A DNA stretch of 12,916 nt. It comes from Gallispira sp964526435 (GTDB lineage Bacteria > Bacillota > Clostridia > Lachnospirales > CAG-274). The notes beneath the pieces were generated by a model. The model saw nothing but the letters and a program-made list of their open reading frames with translations. It made no database searches and had not been told where the DNA came from. The stretch covers positions 1 to 12,916 of the forward strand of contig CAZGIC010000065.1 of the NCBI GenBank assembly GCA_964526435.1, written 5' to 3'. The translations under genes and the position numbers were made by a program. Shown here piece after piece: positions 6,611 through 12,916 of the stretch; positions within the stretch are counted from its first letter, which is position 1, and each line of letters opens with the position of its first letter.

Positions 6611-7690
6611 TTATGTATGATCCGAATATCTTGATAAACTGACAGACATTCTGTATTCCATAGGAGAGATTCCCACACGCTCCTTAAATTTTGCACTGAA
6701 ATATCCCGGATTTGAAAAATTTAATATTTCTGCAACCATGCTTACGCTTACATCTGAATATCTGAGCAATACCTTTGCACGGTCTATCTTTACCTCTGTA
6801 ACAAAGTCATTAAAACTCACACCTGTCATTTTCTTAAATATATGGGATACATAGGTCTTATTCAGAAATATCTCTTTTGCCACCGATTCCAGCGTTATTT
6901 TTGTATCAACATTTCTTATAACACATTTTCCGATAACATATACAGTTTTATTTACATCTATAATATTATATTTTTTAAAAAGTTCACTCACCTCAGAATA
7001 ATACCTGCACAATTCCCGCTCTGTTTCCTCCCGTGACTTTATTTCATATCCAATGTCACGTATATAATCACCGCCGTAAACAAATTTCCCAAGCCATGGC
7101 TTATGAGCAACAAAATATTTGTATGATTCCTCTTTTACTTTATCTATAACCTGATGAGCAGCTACATTATCGCAATTCCAGTCATCATATATTCTGTTTA
7201 CCATGTCCTGTACAAGCATATTCACATTGCTTCCACCGTCAAATATATATCTTGCAATCAATACAACCTTTTCATATATCTTTTCATTAAAATATTCATT
7301 ATACTTGCTGCCGGATATACGTACAAGTGTTTCAAACAGATTGTTTTTTAAATTGTCATAAGTCAGGTAATCTAACGCTCCGGACAGAAAAACTGAACGC
7401 ACAGTTTCATAGTCGCCTCTTGCTCCTATAACTATAACAAATATACCCACATTATTTGCCAGCAGCTTTTTTATAAAATGCAGACCTAAAATTCCGTTTC
7501 TTTCTGACGCTGCAAGAACGACCTCACATTCACGCTCAATAAGTGCTTTTTTAACCTCTTCCTCATTTTTTCTGCCAATATAAATTATATCCTCCAGATT
7601 CTGCCAGCCTTCCCAATCTGCAAGCCATTCATAAAGTTCATCTGATGGATCATACAAAACCGCACGAAACACAGCACACACTCCATTCAT
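6611..7690 (-). CDS. AraC-family regulator with degenerate receiver domain
   Basis: This 359-residue protein has a C-terminal AraC/XylS double helix-turn-helix domain (about 262-348), including KIDRAKVLLRYS and the signature FSNPGYFSAKFKERVGISPMEYR region. The N-terminal ~120 residues have the length and pattern of a YesN-type receiver domain, with YETVRSVFLSGALDYL matching the end of the fold. The phosphorylation site is missing: the acidic pair is DP (14-15), the phosphoacceptor position falls in VLAASERN without Asp, and the DYLLKP lysine is replaced in DYLTYD. It is therefore probably not controlled by phosphorylation. The ATG at 7690 has only a weak site; an in-frame GTG six codons in, with GGAG before it, is an alternative. 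It likely activates the promoter 48 bp downstream of its stop (inference). Confidence 0.88.
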   Translation of the reverse strand: MNGVCAVFRAVLYDPSDELYEWLADWEGWQNLEDIIYIGRKNEEEVKKALIERECEVVLAASERNGILGLHFIKKLLANNVGIFVIVIGARGDYETVRSVFLSGALDYLTYDNLKNNLFETLVRISGSKYNEYFNEKIYEKVVLIARYIFDGGSNVNMLVQDMVNRIYDDWNCDNVAAHQVIDKVKEESYKYFVAHKPWLGKFVYGGDYIRDIGYEIKSREETERELCRYYSEVSELFKKYNIIDVNKTVYVIGKCVIRNVDTKITLESVAKEIFLNKTYVSHIFKKMTGVSFNDFVTEVKIDRAKVLLRYSDVSVSMVAEILNFSNPGYFSAKFKERVGISPMEYRMSVSLSRYSDHT

Positions 7691-7734
7691 ACATCATTCC
7701 CACAACACACAACACTGATTTATATGTATGCAAT

Positions 7735-9090
7735 TTACGCCAGCAGATTCATATATCCCATCGCAAGTATTCTGTCACTTTCCATAAGTTCTATATATAT
7801 TTCATAGTTCATTGCAGCAACAGTCGGTCCGTCAAGCTTATATGTAATATCAAGACCCATTTCAGCCTGGTATCTGCCCAAATTCCTTTCAACTGAATTA
7901 TCTTCATCTACTCTGAAGCCCAGAAATCTTAAAGCCTCTATTACATTTTCACTGTCCAGATCATCTTCCTCCGAAACAAATAGGATTTTATCAACTGTCA
8001 CATCAGGTGTAATGCCAATACCGTTTATTTTCTTTCCATATCTTGAAGAATATTCAAGTGTTGTCATTTTAATGACACCTATATCATCAAATTCCATTAC
8101 ACTCTGCATAACTCCCTTACCATAGGTTTTCTCCCCTACTATTAACCCGGCACCACTGTCCTGCATTGCCGAAGCAACTATTTCAGCTGCCGAAGCAGTC
8201 ATTGAATCCACAAGAACAACACATTCCTCATAAGGAAGTGTTCGCAGGTCTGAACTATAAGTAGTTACATTTCCTTTTTTATCTCTTGTAGTAATAATTA
8301 CACCGCTTGGAACAATCTGTCTTGCCACTTCTATAGCTTCATTAACATATCCCCCTGTGTTTCCTCTTAGATCAAGTATAAGTTTTGTCTTTCCTGCCTC
8401 CTTGAAATCATTCAGTGCCTTTGTAAAATCCTGGGATGTTGTGTCTATAAATGTGCTTATTTTTATGTAGCCTACAGATTCATCAGTATATTTCTGACTT
8501 TTAGTATCAAAAGAAGACATATCATTTACAGCTGTTACAGAATGAAATTCATTTCTCACCAGATTTATTGAATATTCTCTCACAGTATTTCCTCTTGTAA
8601 TTCTCATACTTATAGACTTAGCTGTATCCGATATAACGGATTCGTAATATTCTTCTTCTCCTATAGCATAGGCTGAAACTCCGTTAATAGCCCTTATTTC
8701 ATCACCTGTTCTTATTCCGTCACGATAAGCTTTTGATGATGTAGGAAGTTCTGATATAATGGGATATCCTCCTCCTGAAAAATCACACTCAAATTCAGGT
8801 TCATACCATACAGTTCTTTCAGACTCCTTCACAAGGGCATATTCTTCATTTGTAAGATAATCACTGTATTCGTCGAGTTCACCTATAACAGCCCTTACTG
8901 CCGCATGTATAAGAGTATCTGTGTCTACTTCGCCGCCCATATAATTTTCCTGAATATATTTAATTATTTCACCAAAATATGCTCCCGCTGTATCCGCCTG
9001 TTCCTGAACAGTCATTTCAGACATATCCTCAGCCTGAACAGACACTGTCATAATAAATAAAGCAGCACAGAATAAAATTAACCTTTTCAA
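7735..9090 (-). CDS. secreted S41-family C-terminal processing peptidase
   Basis: This 451-residue serine protease belongs to the tail-specific/CtpB family and acts outside the membrane. It has a Sec signal peptide (residues 1-20, cleavage after VQA), a helical N-terminal region, a PDZ domain (about 100-180) that binds substrate C-termini, and the S41 catalytic domain (about 200-370). Ser300 in TASAAE and Lys325 in YGKG form the Ser/Lys pair at the usual 25-residue spacing. A C-terminal peptidoglycan-binding-like helical region (about 380-435) completes the common Clostridia layout. The start is TTG with GAGGGTG upstream; no in-frame ATG is near. It lies 34 nt after pgsA and is probably cotranscribed with it. 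The araC-type gene starts 44 nt after its stop. Confidence 0.93.
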   Translation of the reverse strand: MKRLILFCAALFIMTVSVQAEDMSEMTVQEQADTAGAYFGEIIKYIQENYMGGEVDTDTLIHAAVRAVIGELDEYSDYLTNEEYALVKESERTVWYEPEFECDFSGGGYPIISELPTSSKAYRDGIRTGDEIRAINGVSAYAIGEEEYYESVISDTAKSISMRITRGNTVREYSINLVRNEFHSVTAVNDMSSFDTKSQKYTDESVGYIKISTFIDTTSQDFTKALNDFKEAGKTKLILDLRGNTGGYVNEAIEVARQIVPSGVIITTRDKKGNVTTYSSDLRTLPYEECVVLVDSMTASAAEIVASAMQDSGAGLIVGEKTYGKGVMQSVMEFDDIGVIKMTTLEYSSRYGKKINGIGITPDVTVDKILFVSEEDDLDSENVIEALRFLGFRVDEDNSVERNLGRYQAEMGLDITYKLDGPTVAAMNYEIYIELMESDRILAMGYMNLLA

Positions 9091-9124
9091 ACTTTCACCC
9101 TCTTTTATATTCCGTGGCTTATGA

Positions 9125-9670
9125 TCAGCCCTTTAAAACCTGTCTGTTTTTTACAATGTAATCAACAGCAGAAACAATTGCAAGAATTAAACTTAAATAA
9201 ATAAGAATATAGCTGACAACAGATAAAATAATATTGTCAATATTCAAAAGCAATACTATCAACATAGCCATCTGACAAATAGTTTTTAACTTTCCCCAGA
9301 ATCCGGCTGCTATTACTATATTCTGCTCAACAGCAAGAGTTCTGAAACCTGTTATTACAAATTCTCTTGCAATTATTATAATTACAACAACACTTGGCAG
9401 AGAAACAACCGCATCCTCTATACCTATAAGTGCAATCATTGCAGAACATACCAAAAGCTTATCTGCCAGGGGATCCATAAACTTTCCGAAATTGGTCACA
9501 AGATTATACTTTCTTGCTATATATCCGTCAAGGCAGTCTGTAAGTGAAGCAACGCAGAATATAGCAGTTGCAATATACCTTCCCGTTGCTCCAAAATCAC
9601 AGAGAAGAAAAAACAGAAAGAAAGGTATCATTATAATCCTCAAAATAGTAAGTTTGTTAGGTAAATTCAT
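9125..9670 (-). CDS. pgsA: CDP-diacylglycerol--glycerol-3-phosphate 3-phosphatidyltransferase
   Basis: PgsA transfers phosphatidyl from CDP-diacylglycerol to glycerol-3-phosphate, the committed step to phosphatidylglycerol and cardiolipin, in the cytoplasmic membrane. The CDP-alcohol phosphotransferase motif is complete: Asp45, Asp48-Gly49, Ala52-Arg53, Gly62, Asp66 and Asp70 in DCLDGYIAR...GKFMDPLAD. Several hydrophobic segments follow, and 181 residues is a normal length. I take the ATG at 9670 (MNLPNKLT, the usual N-terminus in Clostridia) with AAAGGA 9 nt upstream. A TTG at 9679 would add three residues and overlap rimO. The gene starts 1 nt after the rimO stop codon, so translation is probably coupled. 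Confidence 0.95.
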   Translation of the reverse strand: MNLPNKLTILRIIMIPFFLFFLLCDFGATGRYIATAIFCVASLTDCLDGYIARKYNLVTNFGKFMDPLADKLLVCSAMIALIGIEDAVVSLPSVVVIIIIAREFVITGFRTLAVEQNIVIAAGFWGKLKTICQMAMLIVLLLNIDNIILSVVSYILIYLSLILAIVSAVDYIVKNRQVLKG

Positions 9671-9671
9671 A

Positions 9672-11018
9672 TTATTCAATCCTTTCTCCTATAAGGTCAT
9701 AATCTCCTGCTTCAGTAATTTTTATATTATAGAAGTCTCCTGCCAGAAGCTCTTCATCAGACTTAAAGAAAACAAATCCGTCTATTTCATAACAGTCTCT
9801 GTAGCTTCTTCCGCAGTAAATATTTTCTTCTTCCCCGTCAATTTTACCTTCTACAATTACCTCAAGAGTTTTCCCCACATATTTTTCGCATATTGATGCA
9901 GATATACTTCTCTGGCACTGTAATATATAGTCTTTCCTTTCTGCCTTTACATCTTCATCAATCTGTCCCTTCATTTTTGCTGCAGGTGTACCATCTTCCT
10001 GAGAATATGTAAATACTCCAAGTCTGTCAAATCCAACTTCTTTTATAAAATCACACTGAGCTTTAAACTCTTCTTCAGTTTCAGTCGGAAATCCTGTAAT
10101 AAGAGTTGTCCTTATACACATATCAGGCATTTTACTTCTCATTTTATCTATTATACTTATAAGTCCTTCCCTTGTGCTTCTTCTTCCCATAAGCTTAAGT
10201 ATTCTGTTTTCACTATGCTGTATAGGCATATCCAGATAATGAAGAACTTTTTCATTTGATGCCATTTCTTCAATAAGCTCATCTGTTATATTTTCCGGAT
10301 AGCAGTAAAGAATTCTCAGCCACTTAATATCCTCAATTTTACTAAGCTCTCTCAAAAGTTCCGGCAAAGCCTTTCTTCCATATAAATCTTGTCCATACAA
10401 TGAAGTATCCTGTGCAATAAGTATAAGTTCCCTTACCCCTTTATCTGCAAGAATGTTTGCCTCCTTAACAAGGGACTCAATTGTTCTTGAACGGTAATGT
10501 CCTCTTAATGAAGGTATTGTGCAATAAGTACAGTGATTATCACAGCCCTCTGCAATTTTCAGATAACTAAATCCTCCCGTTGTAGTTACTATTCTTTTAT
10601 AACTGTTATCAGGATTTAAAATATGTTCCTTGTCGGTAACAAGCCTGACTTGTTTTTCCCCCTCAAGAAGTCTTTTTATAACAACACCTATATTTTCAAA
10701 ATCACCTGTTCCAACAACAGCATCAACTTCCGGAAGTGATTCAAATATTTCATCCTTGTATCTCTGTGCCATACATCCTGTCACAATAAGAGCCTTACAC
10801 TTTCCTTCCCTTTTGTAGTCAGCCATTTCCAAAACCTTGTCAATAGCCTCCTGATTTGCATCCATTATAAAGCCGCAGCTGTTTATAATTATAATATCGG
10901 CTTCACTGTCATCATATGTAATTTCATACCCTTCTTCATCAATAAGACCAAGCATTATTTCACTGTCTATTAAATTCTTATCACAGCCAAGTGATACAAA
11001 ACTTATTTTAGCATTCAT
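9672..11018 (-). CDS. rimO: ribosomal protein uS12 (S12) methylthiotransferase
   Basis: RimO is a radical SAM enzyme that adds a methylthio group to an aspartate of ribosomal protein S12. The 448 residues show the three family domains. The N-terminal UPF0004/MTTase domain has cysteines 12, 48 and 82 for the auxiliary 4Fe-4S cluster. The radical SAM core has CDNHCTYC (Cys159, Cys163, Cys166). A C-terminal TRAM domain spans about 375-448. The N-terminal SLGCDKNLIDSE is typical of RimO and separates it from MiaB. GGGAG 7 nt before ATG fixes the start. It heads the rimO-pgsA-protease run, an order common in Clostridia. It has an unusually long upstream region with a promoter and possible RNA structure. 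Confidence 0.97.
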   Translation of the reverse strand: MNAKISFVSLGCDKNLIDSEIMLGLIDEEGYEITYDDSEADIIIINSCGFIMDANQEAIDKVLEMADYKREGKCKALIVTGCMAQRYKDEIFESLPEVDAVVGTGDFENIGVVIKRLLEGEKQVRLVTDKEHILNPDNSYKRIVTTTGGFSYLKIAEGCDNHCTYCTIPSLRGHYRSRTIESLVKEANILADKGVRELILIAQDTSLYGQDLYGRKALPELLRELSKIEDIKWLRILYCYPENITDELIEEMASNEKVLHYLDMPIQHSENRILKLMGRRSTREGLISIIDKMRSKMPDMCIRTTLITGFPTETEEEFKAQCDFIKEVGFDRLGVFTYSQEDGTPAAKMKGQIDEDVKAERKDYILQCQRSISASICEKYVGKTLEVIVEGKIDGEEENIYCGRSYRDCYEIDGFVFFKSDEELLAGDFYNIKITEAGDYDLIGERIE

Positions 11019-11041
11019 AAATTTTCTCCCGTAAATAATTC

Positions 11042-11120
11042 AAGACTCACTTGCGAGTCTTTATACAGAATTCGGCACACTTATACCCATATTTCCGAAT
11101 TTCTGTGCATCCTCGCAAAG
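11042..11120 (-). promoter_or_regulatory. structured leader upstream of rimO
   Basis: Within the predicted rimO 5' UTR the minus-strand RNA can form a long two-part hairpin. The outer stem is CTTTGCGAG (11120-11112) with CTCGCAAG (11057-11050), and the inner ~10-bp stem is CAGAAATTCGG (11105-11095) with CCGAATTCTG (11075-11066); each has one bulged base. The 3' arm of the outer stem overlaps a competing 7-bp hairpin, AAGACTC with GAGTCTT (11061-11042), so the two folds exclude each other. No U tract follows and no known riboswitch family is recognised. The remainder of 11121-11218 shows nothing further. Confidence 0.4.
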
Positions 11121-11218
11121 CATATACCAGACAGGTTATTAATATCCGCTTATGTACCAGTTTGATTCTCATATCATATAGTATCAGGAATCATCTCCAA
11201 TCTGCTATATCTCCTTAT

Positions 11219-11248
11219 AGTATACCACTAAATACGGTATATTTACAA
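11219..11248 (-). promoter_or_regulatory. probable rimO operon promoter with operator dyad
   Basis: TTGTAA (11243-11248), an 18-nt spacer and TATACT (11219-11224) form a plausible promoter about 200 nt upstream of rimO. The inverted repeat TATACC (11221-11226) / GGTATA (11236-11241), separated by 9 bp, overlaps the -10 and spacer, where a bound repressor would block transcription. The ATACC...GGTAT ends vaguely recall Rrf2/IscR-type sites, but I cannot assign a regulator. Confidence 0.5.
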
Positions 11249-11288
11249 TTTAATTTTTTAAAATATAGTTAAATTTCTATTAAAACGC

Positions 11289-11313
11289 AAAAAAATAAGG
11301 CCTGCGCCCCTTA
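11289..11313 (-). terminator. weak rho-independent terminator after the sigK 3' part
   Basis: On the minus strand TAAGG (11313-11309) pairs with CCTTA (11300-11296) around an 8-nt GC-rich loop, followed by seven U residues (11295-11289). The stem is short but the U tract is good. It lies 82 nt past the sigK stop. Apart from this, 11314-11394 is AT-rich with nothing else I can support. Confidence 0.5.
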
Positions 11314-11394
11314 CAAATTCTGATTTTTTATTTTTACTGATTTATTTTTTCCTTTGCTTTAATATGTATATGTAAGTACCACCCCATGGTGATA

Positions 11395-11745
11395 CTATAA
11401 ATCTTTCAATTTTGAAAGTGCCTTTGTTTCTATTCTCGATACATAACTTCGGCTTATGCCCATTGATTTTGCTATTTCCCTTTGTGTAACCTCTTTGCCC
11501 CCGTCAAGTCCATATCTCAGTTTTACAATCTCAAGCTCTCTTTCTGTAAGCCGTTCTTTCATAACTTTGTAAAGTTTTTCAATCCTCATCTTTAAATCAG
11601 TTATTTCTTCAACACTTCTCCCTTCATCGGCAAGTTTTTCTTCAAGAGTTACTTCGTTTCCCTCTTTGTCAATCCCTGCCGTATCCTGAAGACTTACGTC
11701 ATTCTGTCTTTTTTTGTTCTGCCTTAAATACATAAGTATTTCATT
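11395..11745 (-). CDS. sigK: 3' part of sporulation sigma factor SigK (interrupted gene)
   Basis: SigK directs late mother-cell gene expression during sporulation. Only the C-terminal part is present: from NEILMYLR (end of region 2.4) through NDVSLQD, DKEGNEV and region 4 with the helix-turn-helix TQREIAKSMGISRSYVSRIE. Core-binding region 2 and the rest of the N-terminus are missing. The DVSL...DKEGNE signature fits SigK better than SigE. Homology stops at AATGA (11741-11745), and the codons before it run into a terminator belonging to the gene upstream. In-frame reading continues to a TTG at 11811, but that segment is non-homologous, and the first ATG (11733) lacks a ribosome binding site, so this piece is probably not translated alone. 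It corresponds to spoIIIC of Bacillus subtilis, joined to the 5' half only after excision of the skin element. Decay in a non-sporulating strain is the alternative. Confidence 0.85.
   Translation of the reverse strand, partial: NEILMYLRQNKKRQNDVSLQDTAGIDKEGNEVTLEEKLADEGRSVEEITDLKMRIEKLYKVMKERLTERELEIVKLRYGLDGGKEVTQREIAKSMGISRSYVSRIETKALSKLKDL
11741..11745 (-). other. putative skin-type recombination junction (AATGA) in sigK
   Basis: The minus strand reads AATGA in the codons for Asn-Glu of NEILM, the point where SigK homology begins. In Bacillus subtilis the skin element recombines at a directly repeated AATGA at this same place in sigK (from memory of the literature). The other junction, the 5' half of sigK and the serine recombinase would have to lie beyond the right edge of the window. 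Confidence 0.65.
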
Positions 11746-11777
11746 TGCTATATTTATATTGATGAGCCTCAGGTAGC

Positions 11778-11809
11778 AAAAAAGCAGCACCCCCAAAAAG
11801 AGATGCTGC
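11778..11809 (-). terminator. rho-independent terminator after the sirtuin gene
   Basis: GCAGCATCTC pairs with GGGGTGCTGC (minus strand, 11809-11784) over 10 bp including G-U pairs, with a UUUUUG loop and six U residues (11783-11778). It lies about 50 nt past the sirtuin stop and 33 nt before the AATGA junction. It would also shield the sigK fragment from element transcripts. Confidence 0.85.
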
Positions 11810-11861
11810 AAGTTTAAACCTTTCGGCTGATAAAAGCATCATATTTATTGACGCATCTTAC

Positions 11862-12755
11862 CTATACTGTCTCATATTTTTCTCTGTCTTTAATCAATCT
11901 GTCTAAGACATTCCCTATATCGTCATTAATATAAACAGCTTGTTTGCTGATTTCCGCCGGTCCTTTAGCATCTCCGTAATTAATGCAGGCATACATTGCC
12001 CGAGGATTGTTGAATGTCATATTCCAGAATGGATATTTAATAATTCCCGGCGTATTATATCCTACTCCAAGTTCGAGAAACAATATTGAAAATCCCCTTC
12101 TTGTACGCAAAAAATTTTCATATTTCTCTGCTGCCATATGCCAGCCCATATCCTCAACAAACTTGTCGTCAGAACGCAGATTTAATGTCATATGCTTACC
12201 ACAGCGAGGACAATGGGGAATCAATTCAGAGGGAATTTTCATATTTTTCTGTGCCCTTATCATTTCATTAATAACATCCTCATTTTCAAATGTTTCACTG
12301 CAGCAGGGTTCACTGCACTGAAAAAGTCCGTAATCCCCTTGTGTATAGAACAGTCGTTTTTTATCAAAGCCTGCCTTTTGAAAACAGTGATCAACATTTG
12401 TAGTAATTACAAAATAGTCTTTATCCTTAACAATACTCAAAAGTTTGTTATATACAGGTTTTGGTGCATCAACATAGCGATTGTAATAAATGCACCTGCT
12501 CCAGTATGCCCAAAATTCTTCAGGTGTATCATAGGGATAAAATCCTCCGGAATACATATCATGAAACCCATATTTTTCTTCAAAATCATAAAAATATCTT
12601 TTAAAGCGTTCACCATTATAGACAAAGCCTGCCGACACAGAAAGACCTGCTCCTGCTCCTATAACAACTGCATCAGCTTTTTCAAGGCTGTCTTTCAGCC
12701 TGGCAATTTGTTCTTCTCTCTCATCTTCAGTTTTGACCTTTCTTTTTAAAATCAT
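11862..12755 (-). CDS. class M (macrodomain-linked type) sirtuin, SirTM-like
   Basis: This 297-residue Sir2-superfamily protein carries the NAD-binding GAGAGLSVSAG (33-43), TTN (118-120) with Asp122, and a zinc ribbon of Cys147, Cys151 or 152, Cys182 and Cys185. The catalytic His of deacylating sirtuins is Gln139 (FYTQGDYG), as in the SirTM class. Segments such as KIPSELIPHCPRCG and LGVGYNTPGIIKYPFW fit what I recall of staphylococcal and streptococcal SirTM. Those enzymes ADP-ribosylate a lipoylated GcvH-like carrier and usually neighbour a macrodomain hydrolase, a GcvH-L and a lipoate ligase in an oxidative-stress locus. None of those is visible here. AGGTGA 6 nt before ATG supports the start. 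It follows a nitroreductase-like gene by 31 nt, so the two probably form one transcript. Confidence 0.88.
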   Translation of the reverse strand: MILKRKVKTEDEREEQIARLKDSLEKADAVVIGAGAGLSVSAGFVYNGERFKRYFYDFEEKYGFHDMYSGGFYPYDTPEEFWAYWSRCIYYNRYVDAPKPVYNKLLSIVKDKDYFVITTNVDHCFQKAGFDKKRLFYTQGDYGLFQCSEPCCSETFENEDVINEMIRAQKNMKIPSELIPHCPRCGKHMTLNLRSDDKFVEDMGWHMAAEKYENFLRTRRGFSILFLELGVGYNTPGIIKYPFWNMTFNNPRAMYACINYGDAKGPAEISKQAVYINDDIGNVLDRLIKDREKYETV

Positions 12756-12786
12756 AACATATCACCTATTATAAATCAGTATTTTT

Positions 12787-12916
12787 TTAGTTCCTCTCAT
12801 CAATGTTTTCAGGAACACAGTTATAAAAACAAGTTTCTTCAAGAGGCTTTCTGTGACCGCCCAATTTGGTATTTTGCACAAAATCATCTGACGGATACCC
12901 GATATATAACATACAA
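12787..12916 (-). CDS. nitroreductase-family protein, C-terminal end (partial)
   Basis: An open frame enters from the right edge and ends at TAA (12787-12789), giving the last 42 residues. It includes LYIGYPSDDF and GHRKPLEET, which resemble the nitroreductase-family C-terminus (a GYP segment followed by RKPLEE). These are FMN-dependent NAD(P)H oxidoreductases. The catalytic core is outside the window, so family assignment rests on this tail alone. It ends 31 nt before the sirtuin start with no terminator between, so the two are probably cotranscribed. Confidence 0.65.
   Translation of the reverse strand, partial: CMLYIGYPSDDFVQNTKLGGHRKPLEETCFYNCVPENIDERN

Noticed and set aside
11042..11061. 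Rho-independent terminator upstream of rimO
   Set aside because: The 7-bp stem has no U tract on the minus strand and only a poor one on the plus strand.
11051..11272. Plus-strand open frame of 73 codons in the rimO upstream gap
   Set aside because: It starts at TTG inside a hairpin arm with no ribosome binding site and has atypical composition. The stretch is better explained as promoter and leader of rimO.
11746..11811. N-terminal extension of the sigK fragment starting at TTG 11811
   Set aside because: Its codons translate a rho-independent terminator and show no sigma-factor similarity.
12192..12749. Plus-strand open frame of 185 codons opposite the sirtuin gene
   Set aside because: It is a shadow of a strongly recognisable Sir2-type coding region, and its translation matches nothing I know.
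1..12916. CRISPR array, tRNA or rRNA gene, insertion sequence
   Set aside because: No regularly spaced repeats, cloverleaf, rRNA-like segment or transposase frame was seen on either strand.

Overview
All supported genes in this window lie on the minus strand. The sequence is AT-rich, with strong AGGAGG-type ribosome binding sites, rho-independent terminators, an L10-type leader before rplJ, a rimO-pgsA pair and the 3' part of a sporulation sigma factor. Together these point to a spore-forming-lineage Clostridia chromosome, probably Lachnospiraceae-like (inference; no rRNA gene is present).

In transcription order (right to left): (1) 12916-11746 holds the end of a nitroreductase-like gene, a class M sirtuin (SirTM-type) gene and a strong terminator. 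(2) At 11745 the sequence changes abruptly into the 3' part of sigK. The break is at AATGA, the same position and pentamer at which the Bacillus subtilis skin element splits sigK. The rightmost ~1.2 kb is therefore probably one end of a skin-like intervening element. (3) 11394-11019 is a gene-free stretch with a sigK terminator, a promoter carrying a dyad, and a structured rimO leader. (4) rimO, pgsA and a secreted S41 C-terminal processing protease form a tight housekeeping run.

(5) 7690-1330 is the accessory core. It holds an AraC-family regulator with a degenerate receiver domain, a class III PLP enzyme, an APH-fold kinase, an APC amino-acid or amine permease, a PII-family protein and a UcpA-type short-chain dehydrogenase. 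A promoter in front of the PLP-enzyme gene has two copies of an 11-bp direct repeat, 21 bp apart, just upstream of its -35, followed by a hairpin with a U tract at the very start of the transcript. A second 19-bp hairpin with a U tract separates the PLP-enzyme gene from the kinase. Kinase plus class III PLP enzyme plus permease resembles the logic of hydroxylysine or ethanolamine catabolism (phosphorylate the hydroxyl, then eliminate phosphate with PLP). The substrate cannot be read from sequence. A PII protein beside an APC permease rather than AmtB suggests that uptake is gated by nitrogen or energy state.

(6) 1268-93 is the rplJ-rplL unit with a near-consensus promoter, an attenuating leader and a terminator. 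A weak promoter may follow it for a gene outside the window (commonly rpoB).
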